The notes: a model not told the origin generated them from the letters alone. Shown: positions 30,175 to 40,850, numbered from the stretch's first letter. The stretch: 64,000 nt of DNA from Chitinophaga pinensis (GCA_945885475.1 CAMCYR010000006.1:1-64000), one strand, 5' to 3'. Numbers and translations: made by a program.

Positions 30175-31419
30175 ATGATCGTTTTTGGTTTATTACGGGA
30201 GAGTATTTCATTTGCAATTAATTCACTTGTGGGAAACAAATTGCGGACATTTCTTTCGCTTTTAGGTATTACCATTGGTATTTTTGCCATCATCATTGTT
30301 TTTACCGTTGTTGATTCTTTAGAGCAAAACCTTCGAAAGAGTGTGCAAAGTCTGGGTGATGACGTAGTTTTTGTTCAGAAATGGCCCTGGACGTTCGGAC
30401 CGAATTATCCTTGGTGGAAATATATGAACCGTCCTGTTCCTGACTACCCAGAATTGAATCAGATCCTTGAAAAGTGTGATGGTGCCCAATCTGCAGCTTT
30501 TCTGGCAAGCGCCCGCATAACTGTAAAATACAAAAGTAGCAGCATCGAAAATGTTAACATTAACTGCGCTTCTCATCAGTACGATCTCGTTAAGAATTTT
30601 GAAATCGCTGACGGTCGTTATTTCACTGAAATTGAATCAGCTTCCGGCAGACCTGTTGCTGTTATTGGTGATGTACTTGCAAAAGCACTGTTCCCCAACC
30701 AGAATCCAATCGGTGAATCGGTGAAAGTAAATGGTGCAAAGGTCACCGTGATCGGTGTTTTTAAAAAAGAAGGTGAAAGCATTTTAGGTGGAAGCGTAGA
30801 TACAGAGGTGCTCGTGCCAATCAATTATGCACGAAGTCTGGTTGACATCAGGAGTGAAGACCTGGATCCTCAGATTTTGGTCCGCGCCAAGCCTGGTATC
30901 ACTAACGATGATCTGATAGATGAACTTACCGGTTTAATGCGTTCGATCCGAAAGCTACATCCTCGTTCGGATGATAATTTTGCTCTCAATCAAACCAGCT
31001 TGATCTCTACCCAATTTGACAGTTTGTTTGGCGTAGTTGGTATAGTCGGTTGGGTGATCGGCGGTTTCTCCATTTTAGTTGGTGGATTCGGTATTGCCAA
31101 CATCATGTTTGTTTCGGTGAAAGAACGGACCAACATTATCGGAATTCAGAAATCATTGGGGGCAAAAAATTATTTTATCCTTTCACAATTTTTATTTGAG
31201 GCTGTTTTTCTGTCCCTTATCGGTGGTGTCATCGGATTACTGATCGTTTTCCTGCTTACATTGGCGATTGGTGATTCTATTGGTATGGACGTTTCATTGA
31301 GTCGTTCCAACATTATTTTAGGCTTTACGATCTCGATCCTTATTGGTGTGGTTTCCGGTTTTGTACCTGCTTATGGCGCATCGCAACTGGATCCTGTGGA
31401 GGCGATCCGGAGTAATTAG
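30175..31419 (+). CDS. ABC transporter permease (MacB/FtsX-like)
   Basis: RTFLSLLGITIGIFAIIIVFTVVDSLEQNLRKSVQSLGDD; MacB-PCD region; C-terminal FtsX (RTNIIGIQKSLGAKNYFILSQFLFEA). Confidence 0.9.
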   Translation: MIVFGLLRESISFAINSLVGNKLRTFLSLLGITIGIFAIIIVFTVVDSLEQNLRKSVQSLGDDVVFVQKWPWTFGPNYPWWKYMNRPVPDYPELNQILEKCDGAQSAAFLASARITVKYKSSSIENVNINCASHQYDLVKNFEIADGRYFTEIESASGRPVAVIGDVLAKALFPNQNPIGESVKVNGAKVTVIGVFKKEGESILGGSVDTEVLVPINYARSLVDIRSEDLDPQILVRAKPGITNDDLIDELTGLMRSIRKLHPRSDDNFALNQTSLISTQFDSLFGVVGIVGWVIGGFSILVGGFGIANIMFVSVKERTNIIGIQKSLGAKNYFILSQFLFEAVFLSLIGGVIGLLIVFLLTLAIGDSIGMDVSLSRSNIILGFTISILIGVVSGFVPAYGASQLDPVEAIRSN

Positions 31420-31550
31420 CAGGGTGTGGATTTGTTTAGACCTTAATCCACGCAAGGAAAGTGATTTTTATTTAAAGAAGCAAAAACATACAAAAGATTC
31501 AGCTTGTCCCGAGGCTATTTAATACGGGCTGGCAAATACTAGTTTAAATT

Positions 31551-31892
31551 ATGCAATCAGCCTTAAAACGTCCGCGTCTTATCAGTATCATCTGTATTCT
31601 GGGCTTTATCTGGATCGTGTTTAGTTTTCCATCCGTTTTTTCACCATCTATCAAAAAGATGGGCGATTGGTATCCTGCTTTATTCGGGTTGATTGTGGCA
31701 AGCAGTTTTATTTCATACATCGGTGTATGGCATATGAAACGATGGGGCGTTCAACTCTTTATTATTACCTTTTTTATGAAGGAAACTTTATTGATTCTGT
31801 TAGAGGATCTCAGCTATGTAGGGATTGCTTTTTCATTGTTTTTTCTTATTTCTATGTTGTTTTTTTACAGGCGGATGGATCTTAATTTATAG
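31551..31892 (+). CDS. small membrane protein
   Basis: ORF 113 aa, several hydrophobic segments. Confidence 0.5.
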   Translation: MQSALKRPRLISIICILGFIWIVFSFPSVFSPSIKKMGDWYPALFGLIVASSFISYIGVWHMKRWGVQLFIITFFMKETLLILLEDLSYVGIAFSLFFLISMLFFYRRMDLNL

Positions 31893-31941
31893 CCGAATAT
31901 CGCATTCGTCGAAAAATTTAATATTTACTATTATTTTTAAT

Positions 31942-31949
31942 TAATTTTG
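31942..31949 (+). promoter_or_regulatory. -7 box TAATTTTG upstream of desaturase
   Basis: matches TAnnTTTG, 18 nt before ATG. Confidence 0.45.
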
Positions 31950-31966
31950 TAACAAATTTATAAACG

Positions 31967-33085
31967 ATGAAACAAAAGATTAAATTTATAAACAAGGATA
32001 AAACTCAATTTTATAATATCCTGAAGGCTCGAGTAGACAATTACTTTATAGAAAATAAGATCTCCCAGAATGCAAATCCAAACATGGTTTTTAAAACTAT
32101 CGTTATGCTTTCTCTTTATTTTGTTCCGTATGCGCTTATAATGACAAATACTTTCAGTACTCCTCTGCTTTGGTTGTGTTATGCAGTAATGGGTTTAGGT
32201 CTTGCTGGAATTGGAATGAGTGTGATGCACGATGCCAATCATGATGCCTATTCCTCCAATCCATTTATCAATAAATTGGTTGCTCAGTCGCTTACCATTG
32301 TTGGTGGCGACAATAGAAACTGGAGAACGCAGCACAATATTCTTCACCACACATATACCAACATTCATGAGCATGATAGAGATATCGACAATAAGGTGAT
32401 CATGCGTTTTTCTCCTGCCGGAGATTACAAAAAAGTTCAGCGTTTTCAGATCTTTTATGTGTTTGTGTTTTATTCTATCATGTCCTTGTACTGGACAACT
32501 GCAAAGGATTTTGTTCAATATGTGCAGTTCATCAAAGCAGGTCAGCACCGTGATAGCGCTACCCGCAAATTTTTGACCTTGATGGGTTTGATCATCTGGA
32601 AAGCTATTTACTTTACGTATATGTTTGTCCTGCCGATGATCTTTCTTCATTACTCATTCGGACAATTAATAATCGGATTTTTGATCATGCATACGCTTGC
32701 AGGTTTGATCTTGAGTATTGTATTTCAATTGGCACATGTGGTTGAAGACGCTAAATTCCCTATTCCAGATGAAAAAGGAAATATCGAGAGTGAATGGGCA
32801 ATTCACCAATTGGAAACCACTGCTGATTTTTCAAGAGGAAGCTGGTTGATCACGTATTTTGTTGGTGGATTGAATTATCAGACAGAGCATCATTTGTTCC
32901 CGCGTATTTGTCACGTTCACTATCCTGCTATTGCTCCAATTGTTGAAGCGACGGCAAAGGAATTTGGCGTTCCATACATCTACAATGAAACCTTTATGAA
33001 GGCGCTTAAATCGCATATGAGCATCATCTCCAAATTAGGAAAGAATGATATAACGTTCAATGCAATTGCTAATAGTATGGGATAA
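31967..33085 (+). CDS. fatty acid desaturase (acyl-CoA desaturase type)
   Basis: His boxes HDANHD, HNILHHTYTN, QTEHHLFP. Confidence 0.92.
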   Translation: MKQKIKFINKDKTQFYNILKARVDNYFIENKISQNANPNMVFKTIVMLSLYFVPYALIMTNTFSTPLLWLCYAVMGLGLAGIGMSVMHDANHDAYSSNPFINKLVAQSLTIVGGDNRNWRTQHNILHHTYTNIHEHDRDIDNKVIMRFSPAGDYKKVQRFQIFYVFVFYSIMSLYWTTAKDFVQYVQFIKAGQHRDSATRKFLTLMGLIIWKAIYFTYMFVLPMIFLHYSFGQLIIGFLIMHTLAGLILSIVFQLAHVVEDAKFPIPDEKGNIESEWAIHQLETTADFSRGSWLITYFVGGLNYQTEHHLFPRICHVHYPAIAPIVEATAKEFGVPYIYNETFMKALKSHMSIISKLGKNDITFNAIANSMG

Positions 33086-33107
33086 TCCAACTTTAAAAAG
33101 TAAAAAC

Positions 33108-33141
33108 AAAAAAGACCGGACAAGTGTTCGGTCTTTTTTTT
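33108..33141. terminator. bidirectional terminator AAAAAAGACCG...CGGTCTTTTTTT
   Basis: inverted repeat between convergent genes. Confidence 0.75.
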
Positions 33142-33153
33142 CGTCTTTTCAGA

Positions 33154-36100
33154 TTAATCTATCAGCGGTTTTAGTGTATTAATAGCATCATCAATTGATT
33201 TAATATTTTCAAAGGATAGTGTTAGTTTTCCATTTGTTTCTTTCATCTTACAGCTGCGTGCATTTTGCTGAACAAACTTTAAAACTTTAGTGAACGTCTC
33301 AGTTTGGTAATACGGTGAATTTTGATTTTGAATAAAATATCCGGTCATTCTGTTGTTCTTAAGCAATAACTTTTCAAATCCAATTTCCATCGCCAGCCAG
33401 CGCAAGCGTATGGTGTGTATCAATTCGATTGCTTGTTCGGGAACTGGGCCGAAACGATCGCGCAATTGTACTTCAAATTTTGCCAGGGCTTCTTCATTGA
33501 TCGAATCATCTAGCTCGCGGTATAAATTCAGTCGTTCTGTAATGTTATTTACATAATCATCCGGAATTAATATTTCCATGTCTGTGTCGATTACACAATC
33601 TGAAATATAAAGGCTGTGCTGTTTCTGCGTATATTTTTGAGAGCCGCCTACATCTGTGTTGCGCAATTCTTCATGTTCCATGCGCAATTCCATAATGGCT
33701 TCATCCAAAATTTTCTGATACATCTCGAATCCTATCTCATTTATGAATCCGCTTTGTTCACCTCCTAAAAGGTTTCCTGCTCCGCGAATATCCAGGTCGC
33801 GCATCGCAATATTGAAACCGCTTCCAAGATCTGAAAATTCTTCAATGGCTTTTAAGCGTTTGCGTGCTTCGGGCGTAAGTAAGGAAACAGGTGTTGTGAG
33901 CAGATAGCAAAATGCTTTTTTGTTGGAGCGGCCAACGCGGCCTCGCATCTGGTGCAGGTCGCTCAGTCCGAACATATGTGCCTGATTGATGATGATTGTA
34001 TTCGCATTGGAAATATCCAATCCGGCCTCAATAATTGTTGTAGCAACAAGCACGTCATATTCCCCATCAATAAAGTCCATCATCACCTGTTCCAATTTAT
34101 CTCCTTCCAATTGTCCGTGGCCAATTGCTACTTTCGCATCCGGGCACAATCGTTGAATCATTCCGGCTACTTCCATGATATTCTGAACACGGTTGTGAAC
34201 AAAAAATACTTGTCCGCCTCGCGAAATTTCAAATGAAACAGCATCCCTGATTATCTCTTCATTAAACGTATGTAACTCGGTTTGCACCGGATAACGATTG
34301 GGCGGTGGAGTGTTAATCACAGAAAGATCTCTTGCACCCATCATAGAAAATTGCAATGTGCGCGGAATGGGCGTAGCGGTGAGCGTTAAGGTATCAACAT
34401 TGTTCTTGATCGTTTTCAATTTATCTTTTACTGCAACACCGAATTTTTGCTCCTCATCGATAATGATCAGTCCAAGGTCTCTGAACTTTACCCCTTTCCC
34501 TACAATGCCGTGTGTGCCGATAAGAATATCAACGGTTCCTTTTGCTACTTTTTCAAGTGTTTCCTTTTGTTGTTTTGCCGATTTATATCTATTGATGTAA
34601 TCAACGTTACAAGGAAGTTCTTTCAGTCGTTCTTTAAATGTTTTATAATGTTGCAATGCAAGAATCGTTGTTGGAACGAGGATCGCAACCTGCTTGCTGT
34701 CGCAAACGGCTTTGAAAGCGGCACGAATAGCAACTTCTGTTTTCCCGAAGCCAACATCTCCGCAAACCAGCCTGTCCATAGGACATTCGCTTTCCATGTC
34801 TTTTTTTACATCAGCGGTCGATTTTATTTGGTCGGGGGTATCTTCATAAATGAAAGAAGCTTCTAGTTCATTTTGTAAATAATTATCCGGACTGAATTGA
34901 AAACCTTTCAATGCTTTTCGTTTCGCATAAAGTTGAATAAGATCAAACGCAATTTCTTTTACTTTTTTCTTCGTTTTTTGTTTTAAGGTGGCCCAGGTAT
35001 TTGTTCCGAGTTTATTGATCTTCGGCTCTGTTCCTTCTTTCCCGGAGTATTTCGCTATGCGGTGCAAGGAGTGAATGCTGATGTTTACAATATCATAATC
35101 TTTATAGACTAGACGAATGGTTTCCTGCGTCTTTCCATTTACTACAATTGTTTCCAATCCGCCATAACGCCCAACTCCATAGTCGATGTGTGTAATATAG
35201 TCTCCCGGATTCAATCCTTTTAATTCCTTTAATGTAAGTGCTTCATTCTTTTTAGAAAAACTACTTTTCAGTTTGAAGCGGTGATAACGGTCAAAGATCT
35301 GATGGTCGGTATAACAGGCTAATTTTAATTCATTATCAATAAATCCTTCATGTATGGATAAAAGAATAGGCGTGAATAAATTTGCATCTTCCGATTTTTT
35401 CGGAGCGATATCTTCAAAGATCTTATATAAGCGTTCAATTTGTTTGGCTGCATCAGCAAAAATAATATTCGACAATCCATTGCGAAGATTGCTTTTGAAA
35501 TTATCATTTAAAAAACTGAAATTTTTATTGAAGCTCGGTTGCGGAGAAAAATGATAGGTAATGATTTTTGTTGGCGACAATGAAAAGTGATTCCCGAATT
35601 CTACCAAGGGGAATCCCAGTGCTTGTTTGCTGAAAACGTCTCTATGGATGTACAATTCGTCAGGTGGCAGTTGCGCAATCACCGAATCTAGTTTATTGAA
35701 AGAGTTTTCAGCTATAGCAAATGCTTTCTCTATCCGATCCAGTGTTAATTGGAAATGCTTGAACCAGATCACAGAACTTTCAGGCAAGAATTCAAAAAGA
35801 GTTTGTCTACTTTCTTGTAAAAGTTTCGTTTGCACGTTTGGAATGATCGTACAATAAGTAAGTTTATGAATCGATAATTGAGATGTCGGATCAAAACTCC
35901 GAATAGAATCAACCTCGTTTCCTAAAAATTCTACGCGATATGGATGTTCGTTTGAAAAGGAGAAAATATCAACGATTCCACCGCGTACAGAATACTGTCC
36001 CGGTTCTACAACGTAATCAACGCGTTCGAATTCATATTCATTTAAAACTTCTGTAATAAAATCGATAGAAATCTTTTCAGCTTGTTTTAATGCTAATGTG

Positions 36101-36522
36101 TTCTTGCTAAGATGTGATTTTGTAACTACTTTTTCGGTGAGTGCTTCAGGATAAGTGACCACACAAATATGTTTTTTTCCTGTATTGATCTTGTTCAATA
36201 CTTCTGCACGCAATAAAATATTTGAGTTGTCTATTTCTTCGTGCTCGTAGGGCATACGGTAAGAAGCGGGAAAAAAAAGAACATTTTGTTCGCCTAATAA
36301 ATTTTCCAGATCATTCAGGAAATAGGCCGCCTCTTCTTTGTCGGCAAGTATAAGTAAATTTGTTTTGTGGATGTGTTGAAAAGCAGTTGCAGCGATAAAA
36401 GAAGCACCCGAACCGATTACGTTTTTGAGCTGGGTGCGCATAGCATTCCCGGCCAATTCTTGTATTAGTATAGAATTGTTACTGGATTCACCGTACTTTC
36501 TTAATATATCTTCCTTCGTCAC
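33154..36522 (-). CDS. mfd: transcription-repair coupling factor
   Basis: GDYITHIDYGVGRYGGLETI, CGDVGFGKTEVAIRAAFKAV, TLTATPIPRTLQFSMMGARDLSVI, DLDIRGAGNLLGGEQSGFI; GTG at 36522 preferred because a TACTTTTG -7 box lies at 36542-36549 inside the longer 36552 ORF. Confidence 0.93.
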   Translation of the reverse strand: MTKEDILRKYGESSNNSILIQELAGNAMRTQLKNVIGSGASFIAATAFQHIHKTNLLILADKEEAAYFLNDLENLLGEQNVLFFPASYRMPYEHEEIDNSNILLRAEVLNKINTGKKHICVVTYPEALTEKVVTKSHLSKNTLALKQAEKISIDFITEVLNEYEFERVDYVVEPGQYSVRGGIVDIFSFSNEHPYRVEFLGNEVDSIRSFDPTSQLSIHKLTYCTIIPNVQTKLLQESRQTLFEFLPESSVIWFKHFQLTLDRIEKAFAIAENSFNKLDSVIAQLPPDELYIHRDVFSKQALGFPLVEFGNHFSLSPTKIITYHFSPQPSFNKNFSFLNDNFKSNLRNGLSNIIFADAAKQIERLYKIFEDIAPKKSEDANLFTPILLSIHEGFIDNELKLACYTDHQIFDRYHRFKLKSSFSKKNEALTLKELKGLNPGDYITHIDYGVGRYGGLETIVVNGKTQETIRLVYKDYDIVNISIHSLHRIAKYSGKEGTEPKINKLGTNTWATLKQKTKKKVKEIAFDLIQLYAKRKALKGFQFSPDNYLQNELEASFIYEDTPDQIKSTADVKKDMESECPMDRLVCGDVGFGKTEVAIRAAFKAVCDSKQVAILVPTTILALQHYKTFKERLKELPCNVDYINRYKSAKQQKETLEKVAKGTVDILIGTHGIVGKGVKFRDLGLIIIDEEQKFGVAVKDKLKTIKNNVDTLTLTATPIPRTLQFSMMGARDLSVINTPPPNRYPVQTELHTFNEEIIRDAVSFEISRGGQVFFVHNRVQNIMEVAGMIQRLCPDAKVAIGHGQLEGDKLEQVMMDFIDGEYDVLVATTIIEAGLDISNANTIIINQAHMFGLSDLHQMRGRVGRSNKKAFCYLLTTPVSLLTPEARKRLKAIEEFSDLGSGFNIAMRDLDIRGAGNLLGGEQSGFINEIGFEMYQKILDEAIMELRMEHEELRNTDVGGSQKYTQKQHSLYISDCVIDTDMEILIPDDYVNNITERLNLYRELDDSINEEALAKFEVQLRDRFGPVPEQAIELIHTIRLRWLAMEIGFEKLLLKNNRMTGYFIQNQNSPYYQTETFTKVLKFVQQNARSCKMKETNGKLTLSFENIKSIDDAINTLKPLID

Positions 36523-36541
36523 AGTCTTCTGAAAATGGTTC

Positions 36542-36549
36542 CAAAAGTA
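36542..36549 (-). promoter_or_regulatory. -7 box TACTTTTG for mfd
   Basis: caaaagta on + strand just upstream of the GTG start. Confidence 0.45.
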
Positions 36550-36667
36550 CAAAAAATAAACACGTATTTTTTTAGAAAAACGAGGGTTTAAATAGTTTTA
36601 TCTGCTTGGCTCGGAATAACAATTAGTTGTCAGGTGAAAGGTGAAAATGTCGAAATTCAATAGACAA

Positions 36668-36755
36668 TGTCACTTCGAGTAATTCCGACAAAAGGAGGAA
36701 TGTATCGAGAAGCGTTCTCGATACGCTTTACTCCGTTCCGCTACTCGAACTGACA
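36668..36755. repeat. palindromic intergenic repeat, TGTCACTTCGAG...ctCGAACTGACA
   Basis: Inverted arms and central TATCGAGAAGCGTTCTCGATA; a further partial copy (gtcactgcgagcggagtcgagaac) at 36763-36787. Confidence 0.8.
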
Positions 36756-36803
36756 AATGAACGGTCACTGCGAGCGGAGTCGAGAACATCCTATTCGTAT
36801 GTA

Positions 36804-37823
36804 TTATACTTTCTCAGTTAATGAATATTTTTTCATGAAATCACCAGCCAGATCAACCATATCTGCGGATCCAAGAAAAAATGGCGTGCGTTGGTGAAGT
36901 TCTTTTATGTCAAGTTCCATAATACGCTTAAATCCATCAGTCGCTTTTCCTCCTGCTTGTTCCAGAATAAATGCCAAAGGGTTGCATTCGTATAATAAGC
37001 GAAGTTTTCCTTTCGGAGATTTTGCAGTTGTCGGGTAGATGTATACACCACCGGTAATTAAATTACGGTGAATATCAGCTACACCCGAACCGATGTATCT
37101 GGATGAATAGGGACGACCGCTTGCTTCGTCTTCTTCCTGACAATATTTTAAATATTTTTTAACTCCTTCTGGAAAATGAACATAATTTCCTTCGTTTATG
37201 GAATACGTTTTCGCTTGTTTAGGTGTTTGCATATTGGGGTGCGACAAACAAAATTCTCCGATCGATGGATCTAATGTAAATCCGTTCACTCCTTTTCCTG
37301 TTGTATAAACCATCATACAAGAAGAGCCATAGATAACATATCCTGCAGCAACTTGCTCGGTACCACGTTGCATAAAGTCTTCATATGTTCCAGGACCACT
37401 TAATGATGTTCTGCGGTAGATGGAGAAAATAGTCCCGATAGAAACATTCACATCAATATTGGAGGACCCATCTAGAGGATCCATTGCAACAACATACTTC
37501 GCGTTTTTTGATACTTCGTTATCAATTATAATGATATCTTCATTTTCCTCAGAAGCGATAGCGCAGCACTCACCACCTACACTTAGTGCAGCAATAAATT
37601 GTTCGTTCGCATATACATCAAGTTTTTTTACATTTTCTCCCTGAATATTGATTTCTCCGGCATCTCCTAAAATATCCGCCAATCCAGCTTTTGTAACTTC
37701 GCGGTTCACTATTTTAGAGGCGATGGCGATATCCCGCAACAACCGAGATAATTCACCTTTTGCATAAGGGAAATCCGCTTGTTTTTCAATAATAAATTGT
37801 CCTAACGTTTTAACTCTGCTCAT
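36804..37823 (-). CDS. fbp: class 1 fructose-1,6-bisphosphatase
   Basis: [46 protein letters not shown]. Confidence 0.96.
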   Translation of the reverse strand: MSRVKTLGQFIIEKQADFPYAKGELSRLLRDIAIASKIVNREVTKAGLADILGDAGEINIQGENVKKLDVYANEQFIAALSVGGECCAIASEENEDIIIIDNEVSKNAKYVVAMDPLDGSSNIDVNVSIGTIFSIYRRTSLSGPGTYEDFMQRGTEQVAAGYVIYGSSCMMVYTTGKGVNGFTLDPSIGEFCLSHPNMQTPKQAKTYSINEGNYVHFPEGVKKYLKYCQEEDEASGRPYSSRYIGSGVADIHRNLITGGVYIYPTTAKSPKGKLRLLYECNPLAFILEQAGGKATDGFKRIMELDIKELHQRTPFFLGSADMVDLAGDFMKKYSLTEKV

Positions 37824-37890
37824 TGTTTGTTTATTTTGAATCTGTACAAATATCGTAATATTTTTGGAGGATAAAACCCAAAGAATTAAA

Positions 37891-37898
37891 TAACTTTG
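37891..37898 (+). promoter_or_regulatory. -7 box TAACTTTG, 5 nt from GNAT start codon
   Basis: TAACTTTGCGACCATG. Confidence 0.45.
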
Positions 37899-37903
37899 CG
37901 ACC

Positions 37904-38377
37904 ATGAATATAACGATCAGAAAAGGGCTTAAATCAGACATCCCCCAAGTAGTAGAGCTGGTGAAAGAATTGGCGGCCTATGAAAAAGCTCCCGACGAAG
38001 TTGCCGTTACCATTGAAGAAATGGAATTGGATGGATTTGGGACGAACCCTATTTTCCAGTTTTTTGTGGCAGAGGTGGACGGAAAAACAGTTGGTATATC
38101 TTTGTATTATATTAAATATTCCACTTGGAAGGGGAGGTGTGTGTTTTTGGAAGATATCATCGTTACCGAGGAATATCGTAAATATGGTATCGGTAAAAAA
38201 TTATTTGATGAAGTAGTGAAAGTGGCAAAAGAAATGGGTGCGCGAAGAATGGAATGGCAGGTATTAGAATGGAATGAGCCTGCTATAAAATTTTATAAAA
38301 AAGTAAATTCACAGTTTGATAGCGAATGGGTAAATTGTAAGTTGAGTGAAGAACAAATTCAAGAGTATTTTAAGTAG
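37904..38377 (+). CDS. GNAT family N-acetyltransferase
   Basis: [82 protein letters not shown]. Confidence 0.93.
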   Translation: MNITIRKGLKSDIPQVVELVKELAAYEKAPDEVAVTIEEMELDGFGTNPIFQFFVAEVDGKTVGISLYYIKYSTWKGRCVFLEDIIVTEEYRKYGIGKKLFDEVVKVAKEMGARRMEWQVLEWNEPAIKFYKKVNSQFDSEWVNCKLSEEQIQEYFK

Positions 38378-38391
38378 ACAATTCAATGTCC

Positions 38392-38415
38392 GTCAGTTCG
38401 AGCGGAGTCGAGAAC
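38392..38415. repeat. partial copy of the TCGAG palindromic repeat
   Basis: gtcagttcgagcggagtcgagaac. Confidence 0.7.
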
Positions 38416-38488
38416 AAGGGACGAGAAGTAAAATTGCACTAGGATTTAATTGCCTACTGCCTATTGTATAATTGTATAATTTAGTTCA

Positions 38489-39778
38489 ATGAAAGTTTTC
38501 AAATTCGGTGGAGCGTCTGTTAAAGATGCAATTGCAGTAAAAAATGTTGCAGAAATAGTGAAACGTTTTCCAAAAGAAAATATTTTGGTGGTGATCTCTG
38601 CAATGGGTAAAGTAACAAATGCTTTGGAGCGTTTGACCGATGCTGTTTTTTATCCGGTGAGAAGTGCGGACGATAAAAAGACCGATGCCGCAACCATATT
38701 AGCGGAAATAAAAAAGTACCATTTCGATATTCTTTCAGAATTGTTTCCTTCAACTGATCATCCTGTTTTTATTGAAATCAATAATACGTTTGTTGAGTTG
38801 GATTGGGCAATTGAAGACGTACCCACAGAAAATTACAATTACGAATATGATAAGATCGTAAGCGTGGGTGAAGTGCTTTCAACCAAAATTGTAAATGCCT
38901 ATTTAAAAGAAGTAGGAATAAAAAGTGATTGGAAGGACGTCCGCGACTACATTCAAACGGACAATACATACCGTGAAGGGAAAGTGGATTGGGAACTCAC
39001 GCAATCATTGGTGAATACATTATTGGTACCACAATTTCAGAACGATTCGGTGATTGTTACACAAGGTTTTATTGGCGGCACCTCCGAAAATTTCACAACA
39101 ACATTGGGTCGTGAAGGTTCTGATTATACAGCTGCCATATTAGCGTTTACAACAAATGCCGAAAGTGTTACAATCTGGAAAGATGTTCCGGGAGTATTGA
39201 ATGCCGATCCGAAATGGTTTGATGAAACGAAGAAGTTAGATCAAATTTCATATCAGGATGCTATTGAGTTGGCATATTACGGAGCAACTGTTATTCATCC
39301 GAAAACGATCAAGCCGCTGCAGAATAAAAAAATTCCATTGTATGTAAAATCTTTTTTACATCCAGAGGAAAAAGGAACGGTGATCAACGAGATTGAGTCA
39401 CCATTGCCAATTCCTTGTTTTATCTTTAAAGTGAAACAAGTCTTGATCTCCATCTCTCCAAAAGATTTTTCATTCATTGCTGAAGAAAATTTCAGCGATA
39501 TCTTTAATCTTTTTTCCGAAAAACAAGTGAAGGTAAATGTGATGCAAAATTCTGCCATCAGTTTTTCGGTGAGTGTAGATGCGGATGAACGGAAACTGCC
39601 CGATTTGATCAAAACACTTCAAAAAAAATACAAAGTTCTGTACAATGATAATTTGGAATTAATTACAATCCGTTATTATGACCAAGCAACAATTGACAGA
39701 GTAACCATCGATAAAAAAATATTGTTGGAGGTGAAAAGCAGGTATACCGTTCAGTTGGTTGTGAAGCCGATGGCTTAA
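38489..39778 (+). CDS. lysC: aspartate kinase
   Basis: MKVFKFGGASVKDA; GRIGSDYTAAI-like TTLGREGSDYTAAILA; KDVPGVLNADPKW; ATVIHPKTIKPLQNKKIPLYVKSF. Confidence 0.93.
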   Translation: MKVFKFGGASVKDAIAVKNVAEIVKRFPKENILVVISAMGKVTNALERLTDAVFYPVRSADDKKTDAATILAEIKKYHFDILSELFPSTDHPVFIEINNTFVELDWAIEDVPTENYNYEYDKIVSVGEVLSTKIVNAYLKEVGIKSDWKDVRDYIQTDNTYREGKVDWELTQSLVNTLLVPQFQNDSVIVTQGFIGGTSENFTTTLGREGSDYTAAILAFTTNAESVTIWKDVPGVLNADPKWFDETKKLDQISYQDAIELAYYGATVIHPKTIKPLQNKKIPLYVKSFLHPEEKGTVINEIESPLPIPCFIFKVKQVLISISPKDFSFIAEENFSDIFNLFSEKQVKVNVMQNSAISFSVSVDADERKLPDLIKTLQKKYKVLYNDNLELITIRYYDQATIDRVTIDKKILLEVKSRYTVQLVVKPMA

Positions 39779-39789
39779 AATCATTGTTC

Positions 39790-39897
39790 TGTCAGTTCGA
39801 GTGTTCCGAAGGAATGTATCGAGAACAAAGAAAACGAATCTTGAAATACTTCTCGATACAATTCTACTCCTTTGTCGTAGAATCACTCGAAGTGACA
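39790..39897. repeat. long palindromic intergenic repeat, TGTCAGTTCGAGTG...CACTCGAAGTGACA
   Basis: Inverted outer arms and internal TGTATCGAGAA/TTCTCGATACA. Confidence 0.85.
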
Positions 39898-39911
39898 ATT
39901 GTTATGAAACT

Positions 39912-40850
39912 TTATTTGGAAATACTAAGAATCTTATCCGCCAACACCTTCGCAATTTTCTCGTTGCTCTCATGCGTCCATCCGGCAATGTGGGGAGAAA
40001 GAATAACATTGTCGCACTGAATTAAATATTGAAATGCTTCAGGAAGTTGCAGTGTATCAAGTGCTTCAAATGAAATCCTTTCATACTCTAAAACATCCAG
40101 ACAAGCACCGCTTACTTTTCCGGTTTTTAAGTTTTTAACAAGGTCAGCTGTATGCAGCGATTTGCCTCTTGCGGTATTGATGATGTAAATATTTTTAGTA
40201 AATGAATTGATAAAGGAATCATTGATCATATAGTATGTTTCCTCAGATAGTGGCGTGTGTATACTCAATACATCTGCATTTTTAAAGAGATCTTCCAAAG
40301 TAGATTCTTTAATAAATTCATTTCCGAAATTCTTTTTGTATTTATCGTAAACCAATACATTCACTCCAAATCCTTTTAACCTTTCAGCAAAAGCGGATCC
40401 CATATTTCCATACCCAATAATCCCAACCGTTTTTCCCATCAATTCCACGCCGCGATTTCCTTCACGTATCCATTTCCCTTCACGCACCTCTTTATCCGCT
40501 CTTGTCAGATTATTAAACAAAGTCAGCAACATTCCGATTGCATGCTCAGCAACGGCATCGCGATTTCCTTCAGGTGCATGCAAACATTTTATTCCTTTTT
40601 GAACGGCATACTCCACATCAATATTTTCCATGCCTGCTCCTGCACGTGCAATGAATTTAAGTTTTGTTGCTTTATCAATACTATCTTTTGTAATCTTAAT
40701 TTTACTGCGTATCACTATACCATCATACAAATGGATGTTGTTTTCAATTTCTTCTTTAGACCACTGGTAAAAAAGATCGCAAGTATGTCCTGCTTTTTCA
40801 AGCGTTTCATGCAGCAAAGGGTGATTAGAGTCGATGAAAAGGATTTTCAT
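39912..40850 (-). CDS. D-2-hydroxyacid dehydrogenase / phosphoglycerate dehydrogenase-like
   Basis: FIARAGAGMENIDVEYAVQKGIKCLHAPEGNRDAVAEHAIGMLL; VGIIGYGNMGSAFAERL; INTARGKSL; LSPHIAGWTHES. Confidence 0.9.
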   Translation of the reverse strand: MKILFIDSNHPLLHETLEKAGHTCDLFYQWSKEEIENNIHLYDGIVIRSKIKITKDSIDKATKLKFIARAGAGMENIDVEYAVQKGIKCLHAPEGNRDAVAEHAIGMLLTLFNNLTRADKEVREGKWIREGNRGVELMGKTVGIIGYGNMGSAFAERLKGFGVNVLVYDKYKKNFGNEFIKESTLEDLFKNADVLSIHTPLSEETYYMINDSFINSFTKNIYIINTARGKSLHTADLVKNLKTGKVSGACLDVLEYERISFEALDTLQLPEAFQYLIQCDNVILSPHIAGWTHESNEKIAKVLADKILSISK

